From assembly GCF_000340215.1 (NCBI RefSeq), contig NW_006921549.1, positions 504,001 to 568,000 of the forward strand: a stretch of 64,000 bases of DNA. Direction: 5' to 3'. The DNA is from Pseudocercospora fijiensis CIRAD86. Lineage: Eukaryota > Ascomycota > Dothideomycetes > Mycosphaerellales > Mycosphaerellaceae. The translations under genes were made by a program, and so were the position numbers. The stretch's first letter is position 1. Each line of letters starts with the position of its first letter. Of this stretch, positions 23,955 to 36,400 are shown piece by piece. Under the pieces are notes generated by a model. That model was not told the origin of the DNA, ran no database searches, and saw only the letters and a list, made by a program, of their open reading frames with translations.

Positions 23955-25508
23955 ACCAGATATTTTCGTTTTTGATGCGGAGAGCGAAGGCAGATTTGCA
24001 AATGTCGTATAAGTTTGGTGATCTTTCGTGACTCGCGAAGCTGATGCAGGCCAAACTTATATGTCGTGGAATGGCCGCCTGCGAGGTGATTCATGCTTGC
24101 GTGCACTTCTTGTGGGAGACCAATGGGATTTCTCGCTGTCGCTGGCAATTTTAGCCTCTCCGTGCCGCAGCGACCTCCACAGTCGAAACTTGTGTCACGC
24201 TCATGTCCTGGAGTGCTCTGACTTTCTGTCCGAAGCTGACATGTATCAAGTGCCAAGCACCGGTGCAGAATCCCAAGGCGTATGTGATTACGAATGAATT
24301 ATGATGGCCAGCGTGGAGCAGAAGTGCATCAGATTTAGCATGGGATTCAGAATCGATCTGGCCAAGGTTTGGGCATCGGTCTCGCGTAGTCCTGAGGCCA
24401 GTGTCGCTGCGGAAGTCTAAACAGGATCTCTTTTGAATTCTGACCAGGTGTTATCAGCGTTGAGCTCATGAGCTGAATGGGTGGCCTTAGATCAAGACCC
24501 GCGACGAGCCAAGGGCGCCGCGGTAGTCCTTCACATACAGTGCACTTGGTCAGCGTGAAGCCTGCTTGTTATCAGTTTCAGCATAATCGCATCGCGGTGT
24601 TGAGCCTGTGTTGGAGGGTTGTCGTGTTCACCACTGAAGCTCTTGTTATTCATCAGAAGAGGCTTTCGCTTCTGAGCCTGTATCCCAATCTGCAACCTCT
24701 TCAGCGAGTTACCCCAGAACCTCTCGGCGGGGTATTTCGAAACATGCCATTCCTTCCAGACCGGACATTCGGCAACGGCCTGACACTCTGGATGCAGGCC
24801 CTTCTTTCTCCTCCAGCAACTCGAAGCAAGCAGTGGCGCGCGCGCAGAACATCTTCTTCATCGTAGAACTGCTTCCAAAATTGGCTGATCTCGTACCAAA
24901 TCGCGCAGGCTTGCTCTTCGACAGAAGGGGATCTGAGGATCGCAATGCTATGATCGAAGAAGTCCACGATTCTTCAAGAAGTGTTCGCGTATAAGCCGTT
25001 GGGGCGGAGGACTGATACACGTTGGCGTGTCGCAAAGATCACTTCAGCAGGTAGGATCGAGGGACGCTTTCGTGGGGGTTTGGTGTCTTCGCGCAGAAGT
25101 CGAAGGTCTCCGCGGGTGTATTGGAGAAGCTGAGCTGCGCACGCTATGCTTGAAAAAGGCCAGGCTGGCACGAAGCTGGGTTCTGGTGGTATCGGGGCAC
25201 CATGTCTTGGATCTGCTGAAACACAGCCGCGTGATATTGTTGCATATGCTCGACATATTGGTGCGATTGTTTGTTGCTTTGGTTAATTCGTCCACGTCGT
25301 ACCAGATCTTTCTCAGCTCGATTCTCGGTAAGACAGTGCGACAGCAGGAGTGATACTCGCAGCACAGCGCCAGAGCGTCACAGCGTCAGAGGGACGAGGC
25401 GGTATGCTGAGCGGTATGGCAGTTGATGGCAGGCCCACTGTGTGGCGGTTTGGGTTTGGAGGTCGCCGGCGCTTTGCACATACGCGAGTTCTCGAGATAG
25501 ATGTTGCG

Positions 25509-25886
25509 CTAATCACTCCTGTTTCCGGCGATGATTTGCATCCAGACAGCCTTCCTCATAATACGTGCAACCGCGAGCCACTTGTCGGCGTGCAAATTGA
25601 AGATGCTATAAAGGCCGCCTTGGCCGGTGGCCTTCACGGCGCCGTCGCCCAAGGTTTCGAAGTCGTCATCAGACACGGCCAGCCAGGCGAAGCGTTCGAA
25701 ATGTATGCTTGGTGCCGGTAGTGGAACGGACTTGCGTGTAGAGAAGAGGATGGAGTGGTTGATGTTTGGGTCTGTCAAGTTGCGGGTGCAGCCTTTGCCT
25801 CTTGGTGGTTTCTCGGGCGTCAAGATGCAGAAGAAAGTCCAGGCGATAAGGGGCAGAAGCCAATGCTCTGTGCGAATACCAGGCAT
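25509..25886 (-). CDS. Possible small secreted protein or gene remnant (125 aa)
   Basis: The frame starts with a hydrophobic leader (about residues 8-23, W-L-L-P-L-I-A-W-T-F-F-C-I-L) that could serve as a signal peptide. A hydrophilic body follows with few cysteines, including F-A-W-L-A-V-S-D-D-D-F near residues 66-76. No family was recognised and there is no support from splice sites or neighbours. Overlapping open frames on the plus strand make it uncertain. Confidence 0.25.
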   Translation of the reverse strand: MPGIRTEHWLLPLIAWTFFCILTPEKPPRGKGCTRNLTDPNINHSILFSTRKSVPLPAPSIHFERFAWLAVSDDDFETLGDGAVKATGQGGLYSIFNLHADKWLAVARIMRKAVWMQIIAGNRSD

Positions 25887-26297
25887 GATAGCGTCGGATA
25901 AGCAGAAAGGATTGGGAAGTACCCAGGTTAACTCGACTCAAGCAGGAACCATGCGTAACCCCATTACTGCTCCTCATCATCATCAATAATCATGCCCATG
26001 GCCTTCGCCTTGCCGTGCCCGAACCAGACACTGCAAAGATCTATCACATGCCCACCACGACATCGATGAAACAATGGAAGAAGAGGGAAGAACTCACCAT
26101 TTCTCAGCATCAACATCCATCTTCCTCTCCGTCTTACCCATATTGAACTCCAGACTCCACTTCAAGTTCGTTGGAAGCGCAGCACCAAGATCGCTGCCGG
26201 CGGAGCATTACTGGCGAAGTTCCCAGACAGAACTCTCTCCAGCAATGTTCCTGTGGGCTTCGGTGATTGGCTGTGCTGGGTCGTAGACGTCGTCGGT

Positions 26298-26351
26298 GGA
26301 TCGCAAGGCACAGCAGCGGATCGCAAGGCACAGCAGCGGATCGCAAGGCAG
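26298..26351. repeat. 20-bp tandem repeat, about 2.7 copies
   Basis: Two exact units of GGATCGCAAGGCACAGCAGC (26,298-26,317 and 26,318-26,337) are followed by a partial third. It sits in the eroded island with no convincing gene around it. Confidence 0.9.
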
Positions 26352-26752
26352 TGCGGCGAGGACGACGACGACTACCAGAAGAGGTGTTCTGGCGTGCTAG
26401 AGTCGAGGAGGATACGAGATTGAAGGAAGAAGGGAACCGGTCCTTTGGCCTGCCTAGTCTGAGTGCGTGCTCTCAGACATAGCGGTTGTAATGAGCTTTG
26501 TCCAGCCCCAGTCGTCCGGCTTATTTCGAGTTGAACGGCCTTGAATTTGTGGTCGCCGCGGGGATAAGCGTCAAGTGGACTGCTCTTGGCAGCACAAGAT
26601 TTGAAGGCGGTAAAGCTAGGCGCCGTTTCGACCGCGTGGAGGAAGATAGCGGAGATGAACAACGTAAGTTTGCCGTAGTGCTCAGGAGAGGTAGAAGAGC
26701 CTTCAACGAGTAGGCATAGGAAGGCAGTAGGCGATACGTTGGACTGGACGAG

Positions 26753-27212
26753 CTAGGCTACAAACTTGATCGATCTCAGTTGGTCTTTAGGGCGGATGCC
26801 TTCACAATCAGGCACGCCGATCGTAGAGACCAGGTCCATAAAGGCGGTGAGAAAAGGCGTGCCGTTGGCCGAGTGTCCTATTCCAGCACGGATTGGAGAA
26901 CCCAGAACTTCATGTCGTCTTTGGGGTCGGCGGGCCTGTCTGGGTGCACGTAGTGACTGGGTTGTCCACATCGTGCATTTCGGCAAGGCGATAAGCGAGA
27001 GGGTTATAATCAGTCTGAAGAGGCACGTATACCATTGCGAAGTTCCGGAAGGGCCAGGCCAGCGAATTGCTTGATGTAGCCTTGATTTGCGCTGACTTCA
27101 GCTTCGTACGCGCCGTCGGAGGAATCGGAGCTGGAGGCCCGCGTAGCCGACTTTGGCATCTTCGCAGAAGAGTTGGATAGTGTTGATCAAAGGAGCGGAA
27201 AGTTGGAAGCAC
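26753..27212 (-). pseudogene. Eroded minus-strand coding remnant, unknown family
   Basis: Two minus frames overlap here. One gives A-Y-E-A-E-V-S-A-N-Q-G-Y and F-A-G-L-A-L-P-E near 27,105-27,040; the other gives R-N-F-A-M-V-Y-V-P-L and Y-N-P-L-A-Y-R-L near 27,060-26,990. Both look like real protein sequence, and together they suggest a frameshifted gene. No domain was recognised. Confidence 0.3.
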
Positions 27213-27951
27213 GAAAAGCTACAGACCTGGTGCTGTGTCCTGCCTGGTAGTCAAAGAAGGTCTGGAGATGTTAGTGAAGACGAGAACTGGATATGCATCG
27301 GCGAAAGAGCTTCGGGAAGACAGGTGAAGCTAGGAAGAGTGGGCTTCACAAGATATACGTGCGTCAACGTGTTTGTTGGACGGCTTGAGGCACAAGTGTG
27401 TAAGAGATAGCCTTGTATCCTAAGCAGGTGCGAGCACCGCAAACGAGTACCTCGACCTCGTCAATGTGTGGTGTTGTCGCAGACGTCTGCTTTCTCTTTC
27501 TTTCGTACCTCGGTGGCACACACTACCGTTCAGACACCTCGCTCAAAGACTTCAATCGAAGCATCTTTGCACTATGTCACTCTCCATCACGCCAGCGCCG
27601 GCCGTTGCCTGTGTCCTCGATCATTTCGCGCATCTTCGCCATCGCCAATGTGTACTGGGTGACTCTTCAGGGCTCGCCAACCTCGCTCGCTTCAGTGGTG
27701 TCGTCGACGATGCACATGGAGGTGCCTGCATGCCGTTTGCAGGCCAGCGTGAGTGTGTTTCTCGTGTGTGTCCACGCGTGCGGATTCTGCGAAGCCTGGC
27801 TGACTTCAGGCGCACGAGTACGGAGTTCTGTGGCATTTTCTCCGCAGCTGTCTCGCGAGAAGGTTGAGTTGAAGGCGGGATTGAGGCAGTGGCCGAGAAG
27901 GATGTTGAAGCCGGACATTGACTATCCGCGGCTTTGGTGGAGTCACATGCC

Positions 27952-28018
27952 GCTCGCGAAGCGAGCGGTCTATACCCATTCGTAAACCATCTTCTAAACC
28001 CATTACCCATCCGTAAAT
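27952..28018 (+). repeat. Left terminal inverted repeat (67 bp) with a hairpin tip
   Basis: Starts with the palindrome GCTCGCGAAGCGAGC, then a TCTATACCC block and two (C)CCAT(T/C)CGTAAA blocks. It matches 31,169-31,235 in reverse complement with few mismatches, mostly transitions. Confidence 0.9.
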
Positions 28019-28059
28019 TTATATATACTGCATTAAATAAATTATTTAACACTATTATA

Positions 28060-30951
28060 ATGCTATTAGGAAAGCGAAAGTCGAAGAAACGCGTTATACG
28101 GCCCTAGCAAAAATCCACTACCGAGAATCGTCGCAAAGACGCCCGAGTCGCGATCGAATTAACTGAAATACAAGCATATAAGCGTACCTACTAAGCACTC
28201 GTCGACCTAAAGGTATAGTACTACGATAACCGATACAAAGATATATATTCTCGCCTCTACTACCGCTATAATAGCCGTAGTAGCCGCAGTAACCGTACCG
28301 CTTTACACGCTCGACTTAATCTATCTTAAAGCTTCGCTCTTCTCGAATACTACCGTTCTCGAGAACAGATAGACCTAAGCCTTCCTATATTACTAATCCG
28401 CGCTACCGCCGAGTTAATTATACGAAGAGGCCTCCCGGATAATAAATAGGCTTTATTTAAGCTATTAAGTGAGATATAGCATAAGAGATAGATATAGAAG
28501 AATAGGGTTAAAGAGATTAAGCGGAAGAATATCGAGGCAGTACGGAAGGAAGTATACGACCCTTAGTTTATCGGTACTTAGTTTAAGAAGCTATATAGCT
28601 TAATATAGACCTATAAGATTACTCTCGACAACTACTAGAATATAGACGAGACTAGCTTCCGGATTAGAATTAGAGGCATAGAATAGGTAGTTATAATAGA
28701 CCTAAAGCGCCGCTTATAGGCTACAACTAATACCTATCGGAAGTATATAACTTTAGTAGAAGCCGTTAACGCTTATAGACGATACATTAAGCTAATGCTT
28801 CTAGTATAAGGTAAGGTCTTACTAGAAGCATAGTTTAATAAATTGCTAGCGTACTATCTAGTTAGAGTAACTAAGTCTAGTTATTTAAACGACGATAGGG
28901 CCTTCTACTAGATCTAGCACTTCGAGAGGCTTACGAAGCCTACAGATAAGACACAATATCGCCTGCTTATAATAGATAACTTTAGAAGCTACGACTTCTT
29001 CGAGTTTGTCGACTTCGCTCGTAGACACCGTATTCTAATCTTTACACTGCCGCTATATACCTCTTATTTCCTATAGCCGCTAGATGTAGTCTTATTCTAG
29101 GTCTATAAGCATTACTACCGGAAGGCCGTTATTAAATACACAAGGCTCGGAATAGGCGAATTTAGCGTCGCTTAGTTTATAAACGCTATCGATAGTATCC
29201 GGCGGAAGACCTTTAAGAATAGCAATATTCGGTCAGCCTTTAGGAAGACCGGTATTGCCCCTATTAACGTATAGCGAGCCCTCGACTTTCTCCGTAACAA
29301 GTACGGTATATATATAGTCTAGTACGTAGAGCGTAAGGCGGCAGAGAAAGCAGACCTTCTTATAATAGATCTTAATAGCATCTGTAATAGCGTAGAAACC
29401 GGTCGGCTCTTCGAGTTCTCGCATTTGCTAGAATTGCCGCCTCTAGTCGATATAGACCTATTTAACCCTGCGCTTACTATTCGCACTATAAAGCGACAGA
29501 TTGATGCCCTTAATAAGCGACTTACAAGGCATAGACCGCCTTTATCTCCAATATAAGGCCTTCTTAAAGGAGTTACGAGCTTAGTGCTATTCTATACTAA
29601 CTAGGGCGCTTAGGCGTTATATAACCTCTCGGAGATAGAGATTGCTATAGAGGCGAGGAAGGTACGCAAGGCTAATAATAGCAAGCAATAGAAGATAGGT
29701 ATCGCTTATACGTATAAGGTTTATACTCGAGTCGCCTATCGAGAGCTTACTGCTATTAAGAAGGCTTAGAAGTTAGTAGATAACAAGGCCTATAAGATAC
29801 GGAAGCAATAGAAGTCCTATTATAAGCGATAACGGAAGGAGCTCGGTACGATAATAAGTAGAAGGGCACGTATAGAAGACAGGAAGCGGCCCCTTCTTAA
29901 GCGTACTATTTAGTTACTAACTGAGCCATTTCTATCACTTCTAATAGGTATTTATAAGACTAGACCGCTCGCTAGTTACTATAAGCAGAGGCCGATTAAG
30001 AAGGTATATTAGATTAAGAAGCGTAAGCAATAGCTAGTTTAATATAAGTTAGTTGGCCGCTATCTTCCTAACGACCTTAAAGACCGAGCGCCGCTAAAGG
30101 TCTTTAAACTAGCAAATCTATAGCACAATACTAAGTCTATTAGTAACCCCTTCCCCTATTTTACTGCCGCTACACCTTCGAGGCTACTACGTAAGAAGAA
30201 GGCGGCTCGATTTGCACTAGTAAAACCGTTGCTATTAGTATAGCGAGTAATGCTAGAAGATAGTTAATAGGCGTAGCTTATAGCGAGCGACAAAGCTATA
30301 CTAATAGATACACTCGAAGAAGCTAGTTTCTACGGTTGTTGTCGCTATAACTGGCAGCTAGTTAGCCTCCGCTATAAGAACGAGCCTCTTCTACGGCTAG
30401 AAGGTAACGAGCGTAGATTATCGGATAAAGAAGACCTACTATACGAGGAGCATTATAAGAGCCTGTTTCTATTACGTATACGACCGAAGGATATAGCTAG
30501 AATTGCTAAGTAGCAACAGCAATAGCGTACGTACGAGGACATTATTAAAGAAGAGTCCGATAGTAACGTTAGTAACCTGTTTAATATAACTATAGGCCTT
30601 AGTTCTTAGTTACAGCCGTATAAGTTAGATAACTAGGAGATAGATTTAGGGTAGGTACTCGATCTATTACTCGCGGAGGATACGGAGCTGCCGGAGATGC
30701 CCGAGGATGCAGAATATACATAGATACTACCTTATTTAATGCTTCTAAATATACAGTATTATCGCGGTAGAGCCGCTATCTCTCGTATAGGTATAGGAAG
30801 TAAGAAGTCCGTATTCGAGTCCTTTAAAGCCCGCTAAGCCCGAGATACCGGGCTTTACGAAGGTGCACTAAACACTACCTATACTAGCTACTTATATATA
30901 TATACGATACGAGGTATTAATCTACTTACTCCGGGCTTTTATATAATATAA
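28060..30951 (+). pseudogene. Fot1/pogo DDE transposase remnant with a long C-terminal extension (~960 codons)
   Basis: Frame 1 is open from the ATG at 28,060 to a TAA at 30,949-30,951, except for TAG/TAA codons. The N-terminus is basic (G-K-R-K-S-K-K-R) with an HTH-like region near 28,380-28,560. The DDE domain is clear: N-I-D-E-T at 28,639-28,653 (first Asp), I-D-N-F-R-S at about 28,972-28,989 (second Asp), and L-P-L-Y-T-S ... L-D-V-V at about 29,047-29,093 (third Asp region). Typical Fot1 transposases are 500-600 residues. Here the frame continues about 500 codons past the DDE domain through Lys/Arg-rich and acidic stretches without a recognised domain. All interrupting stops fit RIP. Confidence 0.87.
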
Positions 30952-31168
30952 AAATCACATATATACGATGCGTAGTAGTGATATAAATAGTAGGTAAATA
31001 GCGGTGGTAGTATTATATAAAGCTAGCAAGAACTCGAATTGCTAGCACTATATAACAACCCTATTACCTTATATAGTAATAGAACGTTCTAGCACTATTG
31101 TAATAATATAGAATCGAGCGAGGGGGCTATTTACTATATAAAACACCTGTTTTCACCGACTATAGGTC

Positions 31169-31235
31169 ATTTCCGGATGGGTGATAGGTTTAGTTAGTGG
31201 TTTACGGATGGGTGTAGACTGCTCGCGTAGCGAGC
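31169..31235 (-). repeat. Right terminal inverted repeat (67 bp) with a hairpin tip
   Basis: Reverse complement of the left repeat. It ends in the palindrome GCTCGCGTAGCGAGC at 31,221-31,235. The change in composition immediately beyond 31,235 supports this as the element edge. Confidence 0.9.
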
Positions 31236-33400
31236 CGCGTTTGCCTCCAATTCAGCTGCGGATAAGCGGGCAAAGCGGGCCGGCTGGCTGTGATGTGGTG
31301 TGTGGGGAGAAGAAGCACATTGAAATGCTCCTCCGCTCCTCTGCAACAGCATAGCACAGCGTCGTCACAACAGCCACATACGCCTGACACACCACACCAC
31401 ACCACACCACACCACACCACACCACACCACACCACACCACACCACACCACACCACACTACACCACCACCAGCGCCACCACCAGCGCCAGCCGTGCCGCGC
31501 CAAGAGGCAGAAGCAGCACAGGCAGCGCAAGTCATTAGCGAGCAAGACCCAGCAGTCGCAACAGCCTCCGTCTCCTTCTCTGAAATCAGCGAGCACGACT
31601 TCCGACTCGGAGCAATCTTTCAACCCACCACTTCTTCGGACAGCCATCTTCGCTCTCCTAGAAGCCAACCACCTCCCATTACCCATAACAGCGCCCCAAT
31701 GTCCTCCCAAGATCCTGTTGCCCATCTGGACTCGACCCACATTCTGGGTGCACTTGTTCCATGCGAAACCCGCTTTCTTGCGATTAGCGGAGGAGAAAGT
31801 GCTGCGGAGCTAAGGCGACTGGTGCCGGGGGTATGATATATCAATGCAGATGGTGTGGAAAAGGCTTTTGCGCAGACTGTCTCGACCGATGCTGATAGTG
31901 TGAAAATGGCTTTTCCGAAGAATGTCTGACTGGGACGATACTACCCTTATCAACAAAACACCTTGCTAGAGTTCGAGATGATCGGGTTTGGCCGAGTTGC
32001 GATCGACGAGCCTAGCTTAACATCTGCTGTGATGTTCCCCGTTCCAACATGCTAGGTCATTTCATTTTCAACAGGGCTAATCTAGCCCATCAACCTGTCA
32101 AGCTGCCGAAAGCGCCGCATCGGTGATGCTACCATTGTGAGCAGATTGTCACGCCAGTTCCACGGGTGTCTCACATATCGAGGACCTTATAAACTGACCT
32201 CAAAGCATAGGTGGACAAGGCCACGATGGGTCCAAGTTACCAGAATGTCTGCAATTGGGAACCACACCAACATGAAGCCGAAGCCTAGGCCTATTGGGAT
32301 TGCCAGAACGATCGGTTGGGAAGCACGATGGAGAACTACAATAGTCCGAACAGTCCATTCGAATCACACACTGCAAACACTGTTTCTCATACCAGCGCTA
32401 CAGTCGACTAAGACACCCGTGTCCGCGATTGCGATGAGATCAGGGACACAAGTATCTTGGTTGTTCAAGTTCAAGTTTGAATACCACGGAACTAGACGTG
32501 TTGTTGAACACTCCAAGTAGTTGGCATGTAGCACGACAGACGTTGCTGGCGACAAGAGCGTTCTCGCTGTCGCGAATGTAGAACCATCCTTCATAAGCCT
32601 CCAATTTCGACGAGCAGGTTTCATTTTGCGTAATTGTTGCTCAGTGCTTGCACTCATCTGGGAACTCCCGCCCTACGGGCACATCACAACAGGTCAGATG
32701 GCTGACAGGAGAATTGGCCAGCAGCCAGCATTCCACCAAGACAGCAAGAGGTAGGTCGCTCGTTGACAGATGGGATGTGGTGGGTCTCTTATACTTGAGC
32801 ATCGGCATGTCGTTGCTTACTCATGCGCCAAGACGTTCTGCGGAGAATCGGCCGTGCAGCATGCTATTGAACAATTCCTCGAACTTACACACCTGCACCA
32901 GCGCACCAAGCTTATGCCATCTTCGCTTCCAAGAGCAGCGCGCATTTTGTCAATGATGTCTTGGGCGTATGGCCGACTCGAAATCGGCACCACACCATTA
33001 CTCACAAATGCGCTCAGATTTGCAGCTCCAGCAGCAGGCAGCTTCCAGACCATCCTGACGAATCCATCGCCTCGACGCCGATGTGCCTCATCTGCTCTGC
33101 ATCTCACCACATCCTTCACACTGCTGACTGCGACTCTTTCGGGGTCGATAAGCAACACAAGAGGCCCAGCGTCCTCGCCTCTAGCAACCGCATCCTAAAT
33201 CCCAATCCGCACAGCCATCTCGAATGCCATTTCCGCAGTGTCTTCTTGCTCGTGGCTCGCGACGCTAAGTATAGGGAGAATCAAAGTACGCGCGCTATAA
33301 GAGTCAGCCTGGATGAAGAGAATCAAGCAGCATATACATACTCGCTCCATTGCCAGTAGAGGCATGGACCGCTTTCATGGAGCCGCTTTCGTGGAGGTGC
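31236..33400. other. Non-RIP unique DNA, no firm gene
   Basis: Ordinary composition with many short overlapping ORFs. Besides a pentanucleotide array (31,387-31,457), the minus strand has two protein-like stretches: about 33,158-32,817 (with A-N-L-S-A-F-V-S-N-G) and about 32,330-32,200 (hydrophobic, with L-G-F-G-F-M-L-V-W-F-P). They may be remains of a membrane-protein gene but do not join into a model. A plus-strand 114-codon frame at 31,492-31,836 has no recognised features. Confidence 0.4.
31387..31457. repeat. (ACACC)n pentanucleotide array, about 14 units
   Basis: Near-perfect ACACC units with one interruption at the end. Open frames reading through it (such as a Val-Val-Trp-Cys-Gly pattern on the minus strand) are products of the repeat and are not called as genes. 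Confidence 0.95.
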
Positions 33401-36400
33401 TTCTGCATACTCTTTCCCATTATGCCAGGTATGCAAGATCGACTTCGACTAGGTCCTGATCGCAACGGAAAAGTTCAGCTTGTTTAGCTCGCTTCTCACG
33501 CTCCTTTATATCGCTACAAACCTCCATCTTGGGACAAGAAGTCATGCTCGCAGCGAGTACCCTTTCGTCTTTTCATGCCGTAGAAGCTGATCCAAGGTGC
33601 TGACTTCAGTGATGGCCGAAGCCTATGCTCCGACGGCTTCCCCTTGCTTTTGTAATCATTCTATGAGAGGACTGATATGACCGGCAGTAGTAGCGGGTTC
33701 CAGAGATAGCGGTCTGCGAGCGTCTTGAACCGTACAGCAACTCGCCAATTCTGAACAGTCTGGTGATAGTCGGAGAAGCCACCGATGCTAAGCATTTGAC
33801 AGTGTAGATGCTTCGATCCATACGACTCGAGAATCTCTGAAAAGTCCCTGGTGACGCTGGCTTCTGTCGGCTGAGCGCTCGACGTATCGTTCTTCTTCGT
33901 CTTAGCCTTCCTCTCCATGCCCGCTTTCGGCGCTGTTAGAGACGAAACTGGATCCAGCTCTTCTCGTTCGATGCTCATCCCACCTTCGTCAACATCCTCC
34001 CGAACTAGTTGTCCTTCTTCTAGCCTGGTTTTCAAACGATCCTACTTTGGCATGCTCCTCGCGTATTGCCGGAGATGTACTCTCTAGCCGTCTCTGCATC
34101 GGATGTCTTCTCGCCTAGAATTCTTGTCTTCTCGCGCAGTCCACTGATTATGATTAGCATTCCCGACAGCAGATGCCGGCGCTTTAGCATAGCACTTCTT
34201 TAGTTCGCGGACTGTCGTCTTCAGTTCTTTGCCGATAGGCATGCTCTTATTGCTATAGTCACTAGTCTCCGAGCCTACTGCGGCGGATCGTCGGCATGCT
34301 TGCTTACACTAATCGCGTCACGTATCAAGCTGTTTTAGTTTCTTAGTTTCTGCAAGCTTCGCGGATTTGGTGGCTCCGCGCTATAAAGATGCACTTTTTT
34401 CTCTTTACCCAACATTACTAGGCCACGAAGACGCCCTAGCTAATGGAATCTTGTCAGGCTAATGAATTGGCAGATAAAGGCCTAGCAGATGTAATTGGCA
34501 GGATTATGAACTTGGCCGCACTCCGAGTGGCTAGTGAAAAATCTCGACCAACTATACTGTGCTTCAAGCCTGGCTGCCAACGACAATTTCTAATCCCGCT
34601 ATTGACCCTAAGCTAGCCCTAGGTGTGCGAGAATCCTTTGCTAGTGTTCTTGACTTCTGGCATTATGTCTATCAGGCCGGCGGAAAGGTATGCTTTGTCA
34701 CATTTGCCCCGGTCCTAGTTAACTGCATTTCTGGCTTCCCGCTATAGATTGTATCTAGATCGAGCATAAAAGGACCGAACTTGAAGTTTTGCAGCTTTCC
34801 GTCTAACAATGTTCGAAGGAACCCTTTCCGACTGCGAAGAGTATAGCCCTTCATTATCTGCCAAGGAAGCTACTGTATTCTTTGCCTCGGCAGGAACCAT
34901 TTTTAGTCTAATAACAGCAGTCTGCATTCGGTAGATATCGTGTAACTAACCTCTCCGCTGCGCTGCTATACATCCGCGGGAACGTTGATCTAGCTTATCT
35001 GCAAGTTGCTCGAGTTTCGAGACAAAAGCCCAGAGGACGATCCAGTAGCTGACCTGTTAATACGCAGTCCTACAGCGCCGGAGCCCGTGGCATTCTCAAC
35101 TGTTGGTATCGTATGCGTCGTAAAGGCAGCGTTGTTGCTCTCGGTGGCGGTTACGGCAGCGGATGGATCTCACGCGCTCACTCGCTATACCTGGAAAGCG
35201 GCGGACAGGGCCGCGTTTGACAAGTGTGGCGCTCAGCCATCCATATACCACTTCCTATGATTGTTCTCATACTCACCGACCTATGTATCTGGATGAACCT
35301 GCTGCCCGATCCGCTTAGTATCTCCTGCCTGCTTGTAGGGCACGGTGAAGAGATTGTTAGCGTGCCTTGGTCAAGAGCATCTAGAAGCCGATCAATCTTG
35401 GTCGGTACATCCTCAATATGAACTTCCTCGATAGTACTCTATATACTCAGCTTATGAAAGTGTTCAACTCCGAAGGCATAGTTGACATCCCACTCCTGAC
35501 CAAGACCACAGATCGGTAATTAATTCCCGCGATTTCTCAACGATACTTGGAATCATAGCCGCAAGTGTCACTCTAGTACAGCTCACTGCTCGCCTACTAA
35601 CTTTGCTACAGATCAAAGACACAACCGAAGTGCTATATAGGCAAGCTCTCTCGAGAACACATCAGCTCTTGCTTAAATTACGACTGCCTCAATCGCTTCG
35701 CTACCCTGTTAGATGCTTCCTTATAGGTTGCAAGCAACCTTCTTCCCTCCCTCCTGACCGAGGTGCTGCGCGGCAAGGCGAAAATTGCCGCATGACTTTG
35801 GGTGTCAGTTGGAAATCAGTAGAGCAAATCCCACGTACCAGATGCATCCTTACCAGCATTTGCGGCATCTTGGAACTCTCTCGCCGAGGCAGAAACTCCG
35901 CGTGCGACCTGACTCCCATCAGCATGAGATGCTATAACGAATGTATGCTGTCAATTGTCGTGCCGAATCCATCAGACAGCAACTGAGGGCACGATGCTCG
36001 AAGATATTGGCGGCCTTAGGAGCAAGATCAATTCCTAGACGGCATGAAACGCACATATCAGCTTTGGCAGAGTGACTCCCATCAGCATAAGATGCCGTAA
36101 CGAATTTGTGCTGTCAATTGTCGTGCCGAATCCATTAGATAGCAACTGAGGGCACGATGCTCGAAGATATTGGCGGCCTCATAAGCAAGATAGGAAGAAT
36201 TGGGAAGGATGCCTTATTCGTATCGGACCGGACCAGATCTTCCTCGTACACTATAGGAGGATAGTCTGCATTGGAGTAGAGTCAGACCCTCGCAAATTAT
36301 GGATGGCATCGCTTCGATATAGGGTATACCTAGGCTCGGTAAGGACTTTCTGCTTCGGCAAACGCTCTTCTGATAGCGTTGATATTAGGACAGATCGTGA

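Larger units (their letters stand above)
23090..27950. other. Non-RIP island with eroded coding-like stretches
   Basis: Composition changes sharply at about 23,090 to ordinary fungal DNA with normal CA/TG content. Many short ORFs exist on both strands, but no frame stays open long enough, or joins through good splice sites, to give a convincing gene. The minus strand looks more protein-like (hydrophobic leaders, W/Y-rich patches near 24,900, 25,290 and 27,080), with frame changes over short distances near 27,030-27,110. This suggests one or more decayed minus-strand genes. No family was recognised. Confidence 0.4.
27952..31235 (+). mobile_element. RIP-degraded pogo/Fot1-type DNA transposon (3.28 kb)
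   Basis: The element has 67-bp terminal inverted repeats and one long plus-strand frame encoding a DDE transposase of the Fot1/pogo class. It shows the same CpA/TpG depletion as the retroelements, while DNA immediately outside is normal, so the borders are sharp. A clear TA target duplication was not found at these ends, so the exact termini may be off by some bases. It is inactive because of many TAG/TAA codons. Confidence 0.9.

Noticed and set aside
31202..31740. Minus-strand ORFs of 82 and 162 codons with a Val-Val-Trp-Cys-Gly pattern
   Set aside because: They read straight through the ACACC array; the open frame is a product of the repeat and has no other coding support.
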